Positions 1 to 9,000 of a stretch of 64,000 bases of DNA are shown here, piece after piece. Under the pieces are notes generated by a model. It saw only the letters and a program-made list of their open reading frames with translations. It was not told where the DNA came from and ran no database searches. Position 1 is the first letter of the stretch; every line of letters starts with the position of its first letter. Source of the DNA: PALG01 sp964495885 (lineage in GTDB: Bacteria > Bacteroidota > Bacteroidia > Flavobacteriales > Flavobacteriaceae); the NCBI GenBank assembly GCA_964495885.1, contig CAZBWO010000019.1:1-64000 (forward strand). The letters run 5' to 3'. The position numbers were made by a program, and so were the translations under genes.

Positions 1-50
1 GCGCCTGCTTTGGGAGCAGGAGGTCGCAGGTTCGAATCCTGCCACCCCGA
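1..50 (+). tRNA. tRNA-Pro(TGG), 5' end outside window
   Basis: Only the 3' part is present. The anticodon stem CCTGC/GCAGG encloses the loop TTTGGGA, giving anticodon TGG (proline). The T arm GCAGG-TTCGAAT-CCTGC is perfect, followed by acceptor strand CACCCCG and discriminator A at 50. No CCA is encoded. The D arm and 5' acceptor strand lie before base 1. Confidence 0.93.
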
Positions 51-52
51 CA

Positions 53-81
53 AAAAAACCGGACATCAGTGCCGGTTTTTT
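53..81 (+). terminator. Hairpin between the two tRNA genes
   Basis: AAAAAACCGG and CCGGTTTTTT form a 10-bp inverted repeat around a 9-base loop, ending in a T run. It may end the upstream tRNA transcript, or be a processing hairpin in a joint tRNA-Pro/tRNA-Arg transcript, since tRNA-Arg starts only 7 bases later. Confidence 0.55.
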
Positions 82-88
82 GCTTTTG

Positions 89-162
89 GGTCGCGTAGCT
101 CAGCTGGATAGAGCATCTGCCTTCTAAGCAGACGGTCACAGGTTCGAATCCTGTCGCGATCA
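89..162 (+). tRNA. tRNA-Arg(TCT)
   Basis: A complete 74-base cloverleaf. Acceptor GGTCGCG pairs with CGCGATC (one G-T pair), the D stem is GCTC/GAGC, the anticodon stem TCTGC/GCAGA holds the loop CTTCTAA (anticodon TCT, arginine), and the T loop is TTCGAAT. The discriminator is A and no CCA is encoded. It sits 38 bases after tRNA-Pro in the same direction. Confidence 0.96.
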
Positions 163-167
163 CGAAT

Positions 168-229
168 AAATAGAAAAGCCTACCGTTAGCTCAAGCTTGC
201 TTGAAGATAATAGGTAGGCTTTTCTATTT
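168..229 (+). terminator. Strong 17-bp hairpin after tRNA-Arg
   Basis: A perfect 17-bp inverted repeat (168-184 against 213-229, containing AGAAAAGCCTACC / GGTAGGCTTTTCT) ends in a T-rich stretch. Inside its loop is a second small stem, TCAAG/CTTGA. It most likely terminates the tRNA transcript. The 47-bp tandem repeat starts immediately after the right arm. Confidence 0.7.
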
Positions 230-230
230 T

Positions 231-411
231 CAGCACGGAGTGCTATCAGGAAGGCCGAAGGCAATCCTGTGTATTTTCAGCACGGAGTGCTATCAGGAAG
301 GCCAAAGGCAATCCTGTGTATTTTCAGCACGGAGTGCTATCAGGAAGGCCGAAGGCAATCCTGTATATTTTCAGCACGGAGTGCTATCAGGAAGGCCAAA
401 GGCAATCCTGG
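231..411. repeat. Four tandem copies of a 47-bp hairpin-forming unit
   Basis: Copies start at 231, 278, 325 and 372; the last lacks only the linker. Each unit can fold into two hairpins: AGCAC-GGA-GTGCT, and CAGGA..GCC-GAA-GGC..TCCTG with a triloop. Copies 1 and 3 have G and copies 2 and 4 have A after GGCC, so the array is probably a duplicated dimer. The period is not a multiple of three, so the open frames running through it are not credible genes. Confidence 0.9.
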
Positions 412-432
412 TTTAGGTCTTACTTCTGATTT

Positions 433-1257
433 TTATTCTTCCAATAAACTTAGGGAATATAGGTTTCCACCCTCACCACCGCTTCTTTCGTCTGTAATTA
501 GTAGGGTGTCATCATCCAAAAAACAAATACCTTCTTTTTGGGTATCGTGGTGCAAAGGGATTATTTCAACTTCCCCGGAGAAAAAATCATTATCAGAAAA
601 GTTTGAAAGCACCCATATTTTATCGTGATTCAATAAAACAATTTTGTTTTCAGCTCCATTGATGTCTGCTGCTGTAATACGGTTGCCACTTCCTTCCAAA
701 TTAAATTCGGTCACTAGTGCTGCCTTATGTGTCCCTACCTCATTGGGTACTTTCATTAGCGGTACTTTTCCAGATTCTTTACTGAACAAATAAAAATTGT
801 CTTCATAGAGAAAGAATGCTTCAAAGTCTAAGTTTTTCTGTTTTTTGGGTAAGGTGAAATGTATTTCTTCAGCTTTTGCTGAACCACTTGCCTGCATGAC
901 ACTGTCTACCTTATAAATGGTATATATTTTTCTTTTTCCGTGGTTATTTCCAATATCACCAATGTAAAGATTTCCATTTGAATCGCTGGTAAGTTCTTCC
1001 CAGTCATTATTTTCTGCATTAACAATTTCAATTGTTTTTTTAAGTTCTCCGGAATACGTGTCAAATCCATACAGAATAGGATCGTGGCCACTATCCTCAA
1101 TACTCCAGACTAGGGAGGACCCGATAATTACTTCTGCAGCAGAAAGCTCTTTTAAATTGTCTGGCAGTTCACTGATTAGCTTAGGCTTTCCGGCTTGACA
1201 AGCAAAGAGAATGCATAAAATTGAAAGTCCGATTTTGAGTTTTCCTACTATCATCAT
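433..1257 (-). CDS. Putative beta-propeller-type lipoprotein, function unknown
   Basis: 274 residues. The N-terminus is a lipoprotein signal peptide with a lipobox-like LFAC (Cys20), so the protein is probably anchored to a membrane on the periplasmic side. The mature part is rich in short blade-like segments such as SNGNLYIGDIGNN and DTLLITDERSGGEGG, typical of SMP-30 or phytase-like propellers that bind sugars or metals. No catalytic residues could be identified, so substrate and role are unknown. Two ATG codons stand side by side at the start. The nearest upstream gene in the same direction ends about 70 bases away, so it is probably a separate unit. On the other side it faces the 47-bp repeat array. 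The propeller assignment is inferred from sequence rhythm only. Confidence 0.8.
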   Translation of the reverse strand: MMIVGKLKIGLSILCILFACQAGKPKLISELPDNLKELSAAEVIIGSSLVWSIEDSGHDPILYGFDTYSGELKKTIEIVNAENNDWEELTSDSNGNLYIGDIGNNHGKRKIYTIYKVDSVMQASGSAKAEEIHFTLPKKQKNLDFEAFFLYEDNFYLFSKESGKVPLMKVPNEVGTHKAALVTEFNLEGSGNRITAADINGAENKIVLLNHDKIWVLSNFSDNDFFSGEVEIIPLHHDTQKEGICFLDDDTLLITDERSGGEGGNLYSLSLLEE

Positions 1258-1324
1258 ATTCCTAAATTACAATTTTAGATAGGAATGAAAAGCTTTTAAA
1301 GTGGGTTTAATAAAGAATTAGGAT

Positions 1325-2506
1325 TTACAGGGATTTCTCGTCCACTTTTAAGGTATTTATAACAATTCTTTCTCCAGATTCCAAGGTGGTGAAGAACAAA
1401 TAATTGGAACCGCCATCGCGAATTTTCCATTTTTTTCGAATCTGGGTTACCTGCTCAGGAAAATTTCGTGTGGTAATATTGGCTGCTTGTCCCTGCAATA
1501 GCTTCATGCTTTGTTTGTTGTAGGGAAGTACATCAACAACTTTAAATCTTCTTCCCGGAAAGTCTATGAGGGTGTCAGCAGTATAAAGATGTGAATGAAC
1601 TCCTAGCTTGTCAGTTCCATAAAACGCTGAAATTTCATTGAATGCACCAGCCTTTAAGATTGCAGCGTTGGGTTCGTATAAAAATGTTTTTGGGATAGAA
1701 AATGTGGCAAGTGCGTTTCCTTGGTAGGTAAAATCAAACGATTGCATTGCATCTCCTTTAAAGTTAATGGTTTTGATGGTTATCGCTTTTGAAAGGTTGT
1801 CCTGTATTTTCCAAAGAATTTCCTTCACATCATTATCTACCGCCACTACATGGATTTCCGAAATGTTTTTCAACTCTGAAATTCCCACAGAAATATCGAG
1901 CATTGGGGAGGTTTTTAGTAGCAATGATTTGCATTTGGACAGCATAAAATCCAACTGTTCCACAATATTAGGTTCACAATCTTTTAAAAAAAACACCTTC
2001 CCTTTGGCATCATGTCTTCTGGACGGATCTATATAAATCACGTCAAAAGATTGGTTTTTGATGTATTCCAATCCGTTGCCATTAATACATTGTATATGAT
2101 GTATTCCAAATTGTGTGAAATTGTGATGTGCAATACCACTTAACACTTCATTTTGCTCAACATGATGTATTTTTTTAAAGGATTTTGAAAAGTAATAGGT
2201 GTCTACACCAAATCCCCCCGTTAGATCTGCTAAAGTCTCACCATTCACTAGTGAAGCCTTGTAGGCCGCGGTTGTTTCAGATGAAGTTTGTTCGATGTTT
2301 AATTTTGGAGGATAGACAATGTTGTCATGCTTAGCCCAAGTTGGTAACTTTTTTTCAGCTTTATGAAACCCTTCTATCTGCTGAAGAAGTAACGGAAATG
2401 GAATTGCCGGAAACGGATTTCCCTTGAGAGCCAATTTAGGAATGCTTCCACGGTAAGCCTTGATGAATTCCTGCACTTCTTTGTTTAATAATTCCTTTGG
2501 AATCAT
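1325..2506 (-). CDS. Class I SAM-dependent methyltransferase, PG_1098/THUMP-like type
   Basis: 393 residues. A Rossmann methyltransferase core carries the SAM-binding motif LADLTGGFGVDTYYFS and the acidic motif IYIDPSRRH. The C-terminal third matches the THUMP-like/ferredoxin-like arrangement of a Bacteroidota methyltransferase family whose members are suspected RNA methyltransferases. The substrate is not established. The gene overlaps the upstream SpoU methyltransferase by 4 bases (ATGA), which indicates translational coupling. Two neighbouring RNA-methyltransferase-like genes suggest a joint role in rRNA or tRNA modification, but this is inference. Confidence 0.85.
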   Translation of the reverse strand: MIPKELLNKEVQEFIKAYRGSIPKLALKGNPFPAIPFPLLLQQIEGFHKAEKKLPTWAKHDNIVYPPKLNIEQTSSETTAAYKASLVNGETLADLTGGFGVDTYYFSKSFKKIHHVEQNEVLSGIAHHNFTQFGIHHIQCINGNGLEYIKNQSFDVIYIDPSRRHDAKGKVFFLKDCEPNIVEQLDFMLSKCKSLLLKTSPMLDISVGISELKNISEIHVVAVDNDVKEILWKIQDNLSKAITIKTINFKGDAMQSFDFTYQGNALATFSIPKTFLYEPNAAILKAGAFNEISAFYGTDKLGVHSHLYTADTLIDFPGRRFKVVDVLPYNKQSMKLLQGQAANITTRNFPEQVTQIRKKWKIRDGGSNYLFFTTLESGERIVINTLKVDEKSL

Positions 2507-3015
2507 GATTTGGAAATTTCATGTAAAACAATTCCCGCGGCTGTAGCAACATTAAGGCTACTGTTTTCACCGAACATTGAAATGTGGATGGTATCGTCAG
2601 CCATCCCTAATATTTCTTCAGAAACGCCTGTGGCTTCATTACCAAGGATAACTACCATTTTGTTAGAGGGAGACTTCCATTGATCAACAGAAATACTTTT
2701 GGAGGTGAGTTCAACCGCAATGACACAGTATCCTGTTGCTTTTAAATTCGCAATATAAGGTATGAATGCCTCCTTTGATTCGTATGGGGTATTCTTTTCG
2801 GTGTTTCTAGCTGTTTTTTTGAGTCGGGGAGAGGTGATATTGATTGGGCTATTGAAAATAATTTTATTTATTCCGAAGGCATCACATATTCTAAATAGTG
2901 CACCAATATTTGCCGGACCTTTTACATCGTCACAGGCTACGATGATTTCTTTGTGCTGTGATTTTGATTCATATTCTGAATGCGAAAGCTGTTTGATTTC
3001 AGTTTTCGAAGGCAT
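2503..3015 (-). CDS. SpoU/TrmH-family RNA 2'-O-methyltransferase
   Basis: 170 residues, the length of a minimal SPOUT-fold enzyme without an extra RNA-binding domain. Family motifs are visible in order: CDDVKGPANIGALFRICDAFG (motif 1 region with the conserved N and R), ILGNEATGVS (motif 2), and MFGENSSLNVATAAGIVLHE (motif 3, the knot that binds SAM). Relatives methylate the ribose of tRNA G18 or of rRNA; which base this one targets cannot be told. It overlaps the DUF4159 gene upstream by 13 bases and the next methyltransferase gene downstream by 4 bases, so the three are one operon. Confidence 0.9.
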   Translation of the reverse strand: MPSKTEIKQLSHSEYESKSQHKEIIVACDDVKGPANIGALFRICDAFGINKIIFNSPINITSPRLKKTARNTEKNTPYESKEAFIPYIANLKATGYCVIAVELTSKSISVDQWKSPSNKMVVILGNEATGVSEEILGMADDTIHISMFGENSSLNVATAAGIVLHEISKS

Positions 3016-3637
3016 ACTGTAAAATATTGCTTCCCATTTGTAGGGCTTTTAACCTCACTTCTTGCGGATCGTTATGAATCTCGGGATTTTCCCATCCATC
3101 TCCTAAATCACTTTCATAGGTGTAGAGTAATACAACCCTTCCTTCTATTATAATACCAAAAGCTTGAGGCCTTCCGTTGTCATGTTCGTGTATTTTTGGA
3201 AGCCCTTTTGGGAAATCGAAGTTTTGGTGAAAAATAGGGTGGTCTGCTGGTAACTCTTCCAATTCTTGGTTCGGAAAGATTTTTACCAACTCCTTCCGAA
3301 GATAGGAATCCATCCCATAATTATCATCAATATGAAGAAACCCTCCGCTTAATAAATAGTTCCTTAGGTTTTCTGCTTCATCATCGGTAAAAAATACATT
3401 TCCATGCCCAGTCATATGAAGAAATGGATAATTAAAAATCTCCACATCATTTGGGGAAACTGTTTTAGGCGATGGTTTTATGGCTGTACGAATATTGTCA
3501 TTGCTGAAGCGTATCAAATTGGGCAATGCTGTGGGATTACTGTACCAATCGCCCCCACCACCATATTTCAATAGTGCAATTTCTTGGGCTTGGGATATAA
3601 AGGAACAGAATACAATAAAAAAAAGTGTCCAACGCAT
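2999..3637 (-). CDS. DUF4159 domain protein, exported
   Basis: 212 residues from the ATG at 3637. A GTG two codons upstream is possible but lies inside the promoter element. The start MRWTLFFIVFCSFISQAQ is a signal peptide, so the product is periplasmic. The mature part shows DUF4159 features: LLKYGGGGDWYSNPTALPNL near the N-terminus, GGFLHIDDNYG in the middle, and YTYESDLGDGWE near the end. The family has a ThuA/glutamine-amidotransferase-like fold in many bacteria, but no reaction is known. It is the first gene of a three-gene operon with two RNA methyltransferases. A TACCTTTG box ends five bases before the ATG, which implies an extremely short or absent 5' leader. Confidence 0.85.
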   Translation of the reverse strand: MRWTLFFIVFCSFISQAQEIALLKYGGGGDWYSNPTALPNLIRFSNDNIRTAIKPSPKTVSPNDVEIFNYPFLHMTGHGNVFFTDDEAENLRNYLLSGGFLHIDDNYGMDSYLRKELVKIFPNQELEELPADHPIFHQNFDFPKGLPKIHEHDNGRPQAFGIIIEGRVVLLYTYESDLGDGWENPEIHNDPQEVRLKALQMGSNILQYAFEN

Positions 3638-3642
3638 AGACA

Positions 3643-3650
3643 CAAAGGTA
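3643..3650 (-). promoter_or_regulatory. Bacteroidota -7 box TACCTTTG, start-adjacent
   Basis: A perfect match to TAnnTTTG reading on the minus strand, five bases before the ATG at 3637. Transcription would begin at or within a few bases of the start codon. No clear TTG -33 element is seen upstream. Confidence 0.55.
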
Positions 3651-3672
3651 CTAATTTAAGGAATGGAAGAAA

Positions 3673-3840
3673 TTAAAGTTTATCTAAAATGTCACCATAG
3701 ATTCCATAGGTGAAGGACTTCCAGTCTTTAGAAAGTGTTTTTGCCTTTTGTTTTTGGGCAGGGGAAAGAAAACGCAAAGGAGAATCAACGCCATAAGACT
3801 TGGCGGCCGATTTGGTAAAAATGTATTGTTTAGCGTTCAT
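3673..3840 (-). CDS. Small conserved-looking protein, 55 residues, function unknown
   Basis: The reading frame runs from ATG at 3840 to TAA at 3673. It starts MNAKQYIFTKSAAKSYGVDS and ends GIYGDILDKL. It is basic in its first half, has no signal peptide or membrane segment, and its composition and codon choice look like real coding sequence. It fills the only gap between rsmE and the DUF4159 operon. The sequence just upstream (3870-3917) holds three AT-rich palindromes that could be operators. I recognise no domain. The protein is too short for most gene callers, so it could be missed in an automatic annotation. Confidence 0.6.
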   Translation of the reverse strand: MNAKQYIFTKSAAKSYGVDSPLRFLSPAQKQKAKTLSKDWKSFTYGIYGDILDKL

Positions 3841-3867
3841 AACTGCAATGTTTTCAGTCGCAATATA

Positions 3868-3917
3868 AACTTTTTATCGATAAAAAACATATTTTATCGT
3901 TAAAATACGTATTTTAT
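3868..3917. promoter_or_regulatory. Cluster of three AT-rich palindromes with CG centres
   Basis: In a row lie TTTTATCGATAAAA (perfect palindrome), ATTTTATCGTTAAAAT (near-perfect) and TAAAATACGTATTTTA (perfect, 3901-3916). They lie upstream of the 55-residue ORF and just behind rsmE. Similar spacing and half-sites suggest repeated binding of one dimeric regulator, but the regulator is unknown. Confidence 0.4.
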
Positions 3918-3927
3918 AATGTTTAGG

Positions 3928-4641
3928 TTACCTTAAATTAATAAAAGAAATACTGTGACACGCCGTAATAGCAGCTGTTTCAGTACGTAAGCGTGAGGTA
4001 CCCAAATTTATGGGAGAAAATTGCTGTTGAAGTGCCATATGAATTTCAGATGGGGAAAAATCACCCTCGGGTCCAATTAAAATAAGGACCTTTTGTTTTG
4101 GAGAAATTATACTGTTAAGCAATTGTTTTTCAGAAGGTTCGCAGTGAGCAATACATTTTTCACCTTGAAATTTGGTTGTATTTTTTATAAATTCTGAGAA
4201 AGAGATTGGCTCATTCAAGATAGGTTTATAGCAGGAAAGTGATTGTTTCATAGCACTTTCAATAATCTTTTCATAACGATTTGTTTTCACAACCTTTCGC
4301 TCGCTATGTTCACAAATGATAGGGGTTATCTCAGAAATTCCTATTTCGGTGGCTTTTTCCAAAAACCATTCATAACGGTCATTTTGTTTGGTAGGGGCAA
4401 CCGCCATGTGCAAATAATAGGGAAGTGGAGTTTGCCTTTCCGAAGAAACAATCTTTACGATACATTGCTTAGGGGTTAGCGATGCAATAGTTCCCTTGAA
4501 AAGAATTCCTTTTCCATTGGTAAGGTGTAACGAATCTCCCTCCTTATAGCGAAGTACTTTTGTAATATGCCTGCTTTCTTCTTTATCAAAAACTGCTTCA
4601 GAGGCATTTTCAGAGATTGTATCTAGATAAAAAAGATTCAT
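3928..4641 (-). CDS. rsmE: 16S rRNA (uracil1498-N3)-methyltransferase RsmE
   Basis: 237 residues, usual for the family. The N-terminal PUA-like part contains ESRHITKVLRYKEGD. The SPOUT domain carries QNDRYEWFLEKATEIGISEI, SERKVVKTNRYEKI, a LILIGPEGDFSPSEI motif and the knot LGTSRLRTETAAITA, which together are diagnostic of RsmE. The enzyme methylates N3 of U1498 in 16S rRNA of the small subunit. It is the last gene of the tsaD / TfoX-like / rsmE operon and overlaps the TfoX-like gene by 4 bases (ATGA). Confidence 0.96.
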   Translation of the reverse strand: MNLFYLDTISENASEAVFDKEESRHITKVLRYKEGDSLHLTNGKGILFKGTIASLTPKQCIVKIVSSERQTPLPYYLHMAVAPTKQNDRYEWFLEKATEIGISEITPIICEHSERKVVKTNRYEKIIESAMKQSLSCYKPILNEPISFSEFIKNTTKFQGEKCIAHCEPSEKQLLNSIISPKQKVLILIGPEGDFSPSEIHMALQQQFSPINLGTSRLRTETAAITACHSISFINLR

Positions 4642-4976
4642 GACTCTTCACTTTTTAGGGTAGCATGCTCAATTCCTAGGTGAATCCAATGGTCCAGGGC
4701 TTCAGGTGTTTTAAAGCCTTCTTCGGAAACCAAGACAAATTCTTTCATGGGCTTTCTTCCTGTGAATTGCATCGCTGTTACATGCCTATTTAAAAATACT
4801 TCTTCAATTTTTTCTGAAACTACCCTTACCAACAATTGACCTTTATAGACTCCTACGCATATTTTATTCCGAAAAAGAAAACACGTTCCTCCAAACATTT
4901 TCTTTTCTATAATTTCCTTTTCCCAAGGAATTAGGGACATTCTTACGCGTTCTAATATGAGATGAGCAGGGGTCAT
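4638..4976 (-). CDS. TfoX/Sxy N-terminal-domain protein
   Basis: 112 residues, covering only the TfoX N-terminal domain. The characteristic EKKMFGGTCFLFRNKICVGV is followed by a strand LLVRVV and by QFTGRKPMKEFVLV. In gammaproteobacteria two-domain TfoX/Sxy regulates competence; stand-alone N-terminal domains are common in Bacteroidota and have no established role, so competence should not be assumed. It is coupled by 4-base overlaps to tsaD upstream and rsmE downstream. Confidence 0.88.
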   Translation of the reverse strand: MTPAHLILERVRMSLIPWEKEIIEKKMFGGTCFLFRNKICVGVYKGQLLVRVVSEKIEEVFLNRHVTAMQFTGRKPMKEFVLVSEEGFKTPEALDHWIHLGIEHATLKSEES

Positions 4977-5998
4977 GATAATTTCATTCTTGCGGTAGCA
5001 ATGACATCTTGTTTGTCAAAAATTCCCTCCTTGTATTTCAATTCCCCAACCATGGCAATCATCGCAGCATTATCTGTACAATATTCAAATTTTGGAATAT
5101 GGGTTTTCCAGCCTAATTCTTTTTCTGCTTCCTGAAGCGCTTTCCTAATCCCTGAATTGGCAGAAACACCACCACCAATGGCAACTTCTTTAATACCGGT
5201 ATGCGCAACTGCATTTTTAAGTTTGTCCATTAAATAATCAACAATGGTATATTGAATACTAGCGCAAATATCCTCCAGATGCTCCTTTACAAAGTTTGGA
5301 TTTTTAGCAGTTTCGCGTTCCACAAAATAGAGTATCGCAGTTTTAAGTCCACTGAAACTAAACTCCAAATCTCCAACTTTAGGCTTGGTAAAGGAAAACG
5401 CCTTCGGATTTCCTTTTTGTGCATATTTATCAATAAGTGGCCCTCCAGGGTATGGAAGTCCTAAAATCTTAGCGGCCTTATCAAAAGTTTCCCCTACGGC
5501 ATCATCTAAGGTTTCCCCAAGAATTTCCATATCGAAATAATCATTTACTTTCACAATTTGCGTGTGGCCTCCGCTTATGGTCATCGCAATAAAAGGAAAG
5601 TTTGGAATTTGCTGTGCGGCATCATTAATGAAATGTGCAAGGATGTGCGCTTGCATGTGGTTAACGGCAATGAGTGGAATTTGTAATCCCAAGGAAAGCG
5701 ACTTGGCAAATGAAGTTCCTACCAGTAGAGAACCCATTAAACCAGGACCTTGCGTAAAAGCTATGGCGCTTAACTGTTTTTTATCGATATTTGCTGTACG
5801 TATAGCCTCATGGATGACCGGAACAATATTTTGTTGGTGTGCACGGGAGGCAAGTTCTGGAACCACGCCTCCGTAGTTTTCATGAACTTTTTGATTGGCA
5901 ACAACATTAGACAATACTTTGCCGTTATGCAGAATAGCAGCAGCAGTATCGTCACAGGAAGATTCAATACCAAGGATATAAATGTCTTGTGAAGTCAC
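4973..5998 (-). CDS. tsaD: tRNA N6-threonylcarbamoyladenosine transferase TsaD
   Basis: 341 residues. It transfers the threonylcarbamoyl group to A37 of ANN-decoding tRNAs, together with TsaB and TsaE, which are not in this window. The ASKHA-fold motifs are complete: GIESSCDDTAAAI at the start, the metal-binding NHMQAHILAH, MTISGGHTQIV, and GGGVSANSGIR near the C-terminus. The start is GTG at 5998; no ATG lies between it and the divergent tamB. First gene of a three-gene operon. Confidence 0.97.
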   Translation of the reverse strand: MTSQDIYILGIESSCDDTAAAILHNGKVLSNVVANQKVHENYGGVVPELASRAHQQNIVPVIHEAIRTANIDKKQLSAIAFTQGPGLMGSLLVGTSFAKSLSLGLQIPLIAVNHMQAHILAHFINDAAQQIPNFPFIAMTISGGHTQIVKVNDYFDMEILGETLDDAVGETFDKAAKILGLPYPGGPLIDKYAQKGNPKAFSFTKPKVGDLEFSFSGLKTAILYFVERETAKNPNFVKEHLEDICASIQYTIVDYLMDKLKNAVAHTGIKEVAIGGGVSANSGIRKALQEAEKELGWKTHIPKFEYCTDNAAMIAMVGELKYKEGIFDKQDVIATARMKLS

Positions 5999-6076
5999 AG
6001 GATGAATTTAGGGTGTAAAATTAAACATTAAAGACGTATCAAAAAATTTATTAAAATACTAAAGCGCACCTTAATC

Positions 6077-9000
6077 GTGCTTTTTCTGTTGTTGGTACTG
6101 CTTGTCATCCTATTATCCATTCCCGCAGTTCAAACAAAGATTGCCAAAAAAGTAACAGATAACCTAAATGAAACCTACGGCACAGATATTAGTATTGGTA
6201 GGCTGGGGCTAAATTGGAAAGGGGAGGTAGACCTACGCGAAGTTTTGATTAGGGACCATCACCAAGATACCCTAATTTATTCTCAATACCTTCAAACCAA
6301 CATCCAAAGTGTACAAAAATTAATAGCTGGAAATTTAGATTTTGGTTTTTTGGATTTAACCAACGCCAAACTATATGTCACTACTTATAAAGACGAATAT
6401 GACGATAATTTGACTGTCTTTACGGAAAAATTCAATACTGGAGATACGACAAGCACCGAACCTTTTCAACTTCTTACAGATCAAGTAACACTTAATAATA
6501 CCCATGTTAGGGTAGTCGATCAAAATCAAGAAGAACCCTTAGCCATTGAATTACTTGATATTTATTTAGATGCCGATGATTTCTCTATTAACGGACCCAT
6601 AATCGCTACAGAAATTAATTCACTTTCCTTTTTGGAGTCAAGAGGCCTAAAAGTGGAAGATCTTTCCGCAGATTTTACCTATACCGAAACCCAGATACTC
6701 TTGGATAATCTGTATTTGGCAACTGAATATTCTAAATTGGAAGGGAATGCCTCCCTAACTTTTGAGAATGGGATGTCTAATTTCAGGGATTCTGTCGTGA
6801 TAGAAGCAAATTTTGAAAACTCGAAGCTTTCCACCAATGATTTGAATAAATTTTACCCTGAATTTGGTGAAAACCTCACCATACAATTAGATGGAAACTT
6901 AAAAGGGACCTTGAATGACTTCAACTTTAACAATGCAAATGTACAATTTGCCCAATCACATTTTCGAGGGAATTTTGCGTTTAAGAATCTTTTCAATGAA
7001 CAAGAATATCTGATATCTGGGGTTCAACATGATATTAGCACCAACTATTTTGATCTGCGAAGATTGTTGCCCAATGTCATAGGAAACGACCTTCCCGAAG
7101 AATTAAAATCCCTTGAGACTTTTACGCTACGGGGTAGTAGTGAAATCAACGGGGATGTCCTTCAAACAAATTCATCGCTCTCAAGTGCGCTTGGAGGAGC
7201 CAAAATTGATGCCGTACTTGGGAATATTACCGATTTTCAAAATGCCTATTATCGCGGAACCATTAAGTTGGAAAAATTCAACCTGGCTAAACTTTCGGGT
7301 ACTACTTCACTGGGAACTATTGATGGAAATCTAAAAGTGGACGGACGTGGGTTTTCTGCGGAAACTGTAAAAACTCAAATCAACGGGGTAATTAATTCTA
7401 TTGTTTTTGAAGATTACAATTACACAAATATCAATGTAAGCGGGAATCTTGAAAATCCTTTATTTAATGGGAAGTTGAGTATCAATGATCCCAATTTAAA
7501 AATGGACTTCAACGGGTTGATTGATGTTTCCAAAGAACAAAATCATTATGATTTTGAAGCCAATATTGAATTTGCAGAGTTGAACAAGCTGAACCTTTTC
7601 AAAAGGGATAGTGTTTCGGTTTTTGCGGGAACCATCAAAATGGACATGGATGGAACTACCATTAATGATGCAGTTGGGACAATTAATTTTTCAGAAACAT
7701 TTTATCAAACAGCAAAAAAAGATTTCTTTTTTGATGATTTTACCATTAATTCCAGATTTGAAGGGGAGGAGCGTATTATTACCATTAATTCCCCAGATAT
7801 TGTAAACGGAACCATTAAAGGGAAGTTCCTCATTGAAGATATCCCTTATCTTTTCAGGAATTCCATTGGAAGTATCTATACCAATTACGTTCCGGTTCAA
7901 GTAACTACCGATCAATACTTGACTTATGAATTGGATGTCTACAATAAGATTGTGGATGTCTTTATCCCAGAATTGCAACTGGGTGAAAATACCCGTATCA
8001 AGGGGGCGGTATATTCTGATGAATCAAAGTTTCAACTGGATTTTAAGTCACCAGAATTATTGCTCTATAAGAATTATCTGGGCAAGGTAAATGTGCAGTT
8101 AGATAATGACAATCCGCTTTACAATGCTTACATCGCTGTAGATTCAATTTACACTGGAACCTACAATTTCACAGATGTAAATCTTATTAACAAGACTTTG
8201 AAGGATACCTTGTATGTACAAACTGAATTTAAGGGTGGGAAAGCTTCCAAGGATAAGTTTAACCTTTCATTCTACCATACCATCAACCCAGATGGTAATT
8301 CTGTAGTTGGAATAAAAAAGTCTAAAATTAATTACCAAGGGAATGATTGGTTCCTAAACCGAAGCAATAACAATCTCAACAAAATAACCTTTGATGATAA
8401 TTTCAGGGATATAGTTTTGGATTCCCTAACGCTTCGGCATGAAAATGAACTGATTCAAATCGCCGGGGTAAAACAGGATTCCAGTCTTTTGGATGTGGAG
8501 ATGGCATTCCGTGATGTAGACATAGGGAAACTATTGCCGGTAGTAGATAGTTTACAGTTAAAGGGCCGAATCAATGGTACTTTAGACTTAAAGAAAAAAG
8601 GGGAGGCCTATTATCCGAGCTCGGATATTGTTGTGAGGGATATTAGCATGAACAACATTGAATTTGGAGATCTAAACCTTGATATTAAAGGAAACACCAA
8701 TCTTACCCAATACACTGTTAATTCAGCACTTATCAATGGAAATGTGAGTTCTTTTACCATGAATGGAAACATTAATGTGGAAGAAGAAGATCCGCAAATT
8801 GATTTGGATGTAAACTTTAGCGAATTCAATCTTAAAGCTTTTAGTCCGTTGGGAGCAGACGTTATTTCCAACTTAAGGGGATTCATGAACGGAGCCGTAA
8901 CTGTAGATGGCAATTACAAATCACCCAATATGAACGGAAGATTGTTTTTACTGGAAAGTGGTTTGACGATCCCGTATTTAAATATTGATTTCGACTTAGC

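Noticed and set aside
231..411. CRISPR array
   Set aside because: Copies are directly adjacent with no unique spacers, and no cas genes are in the window.
201..628. Open frames of 71 and 119 residues across the 47-bp repeats
   Set aside because: They arise because the repeat lacks stops in several frames; the period is not a multiple of three, and they overlap the lipoprotein gene on the other strand.
4638..4976. Competence regulator
   Set aside because: Only the TfoX N-terminal domain is present; that does not support a competence role in this phylum.
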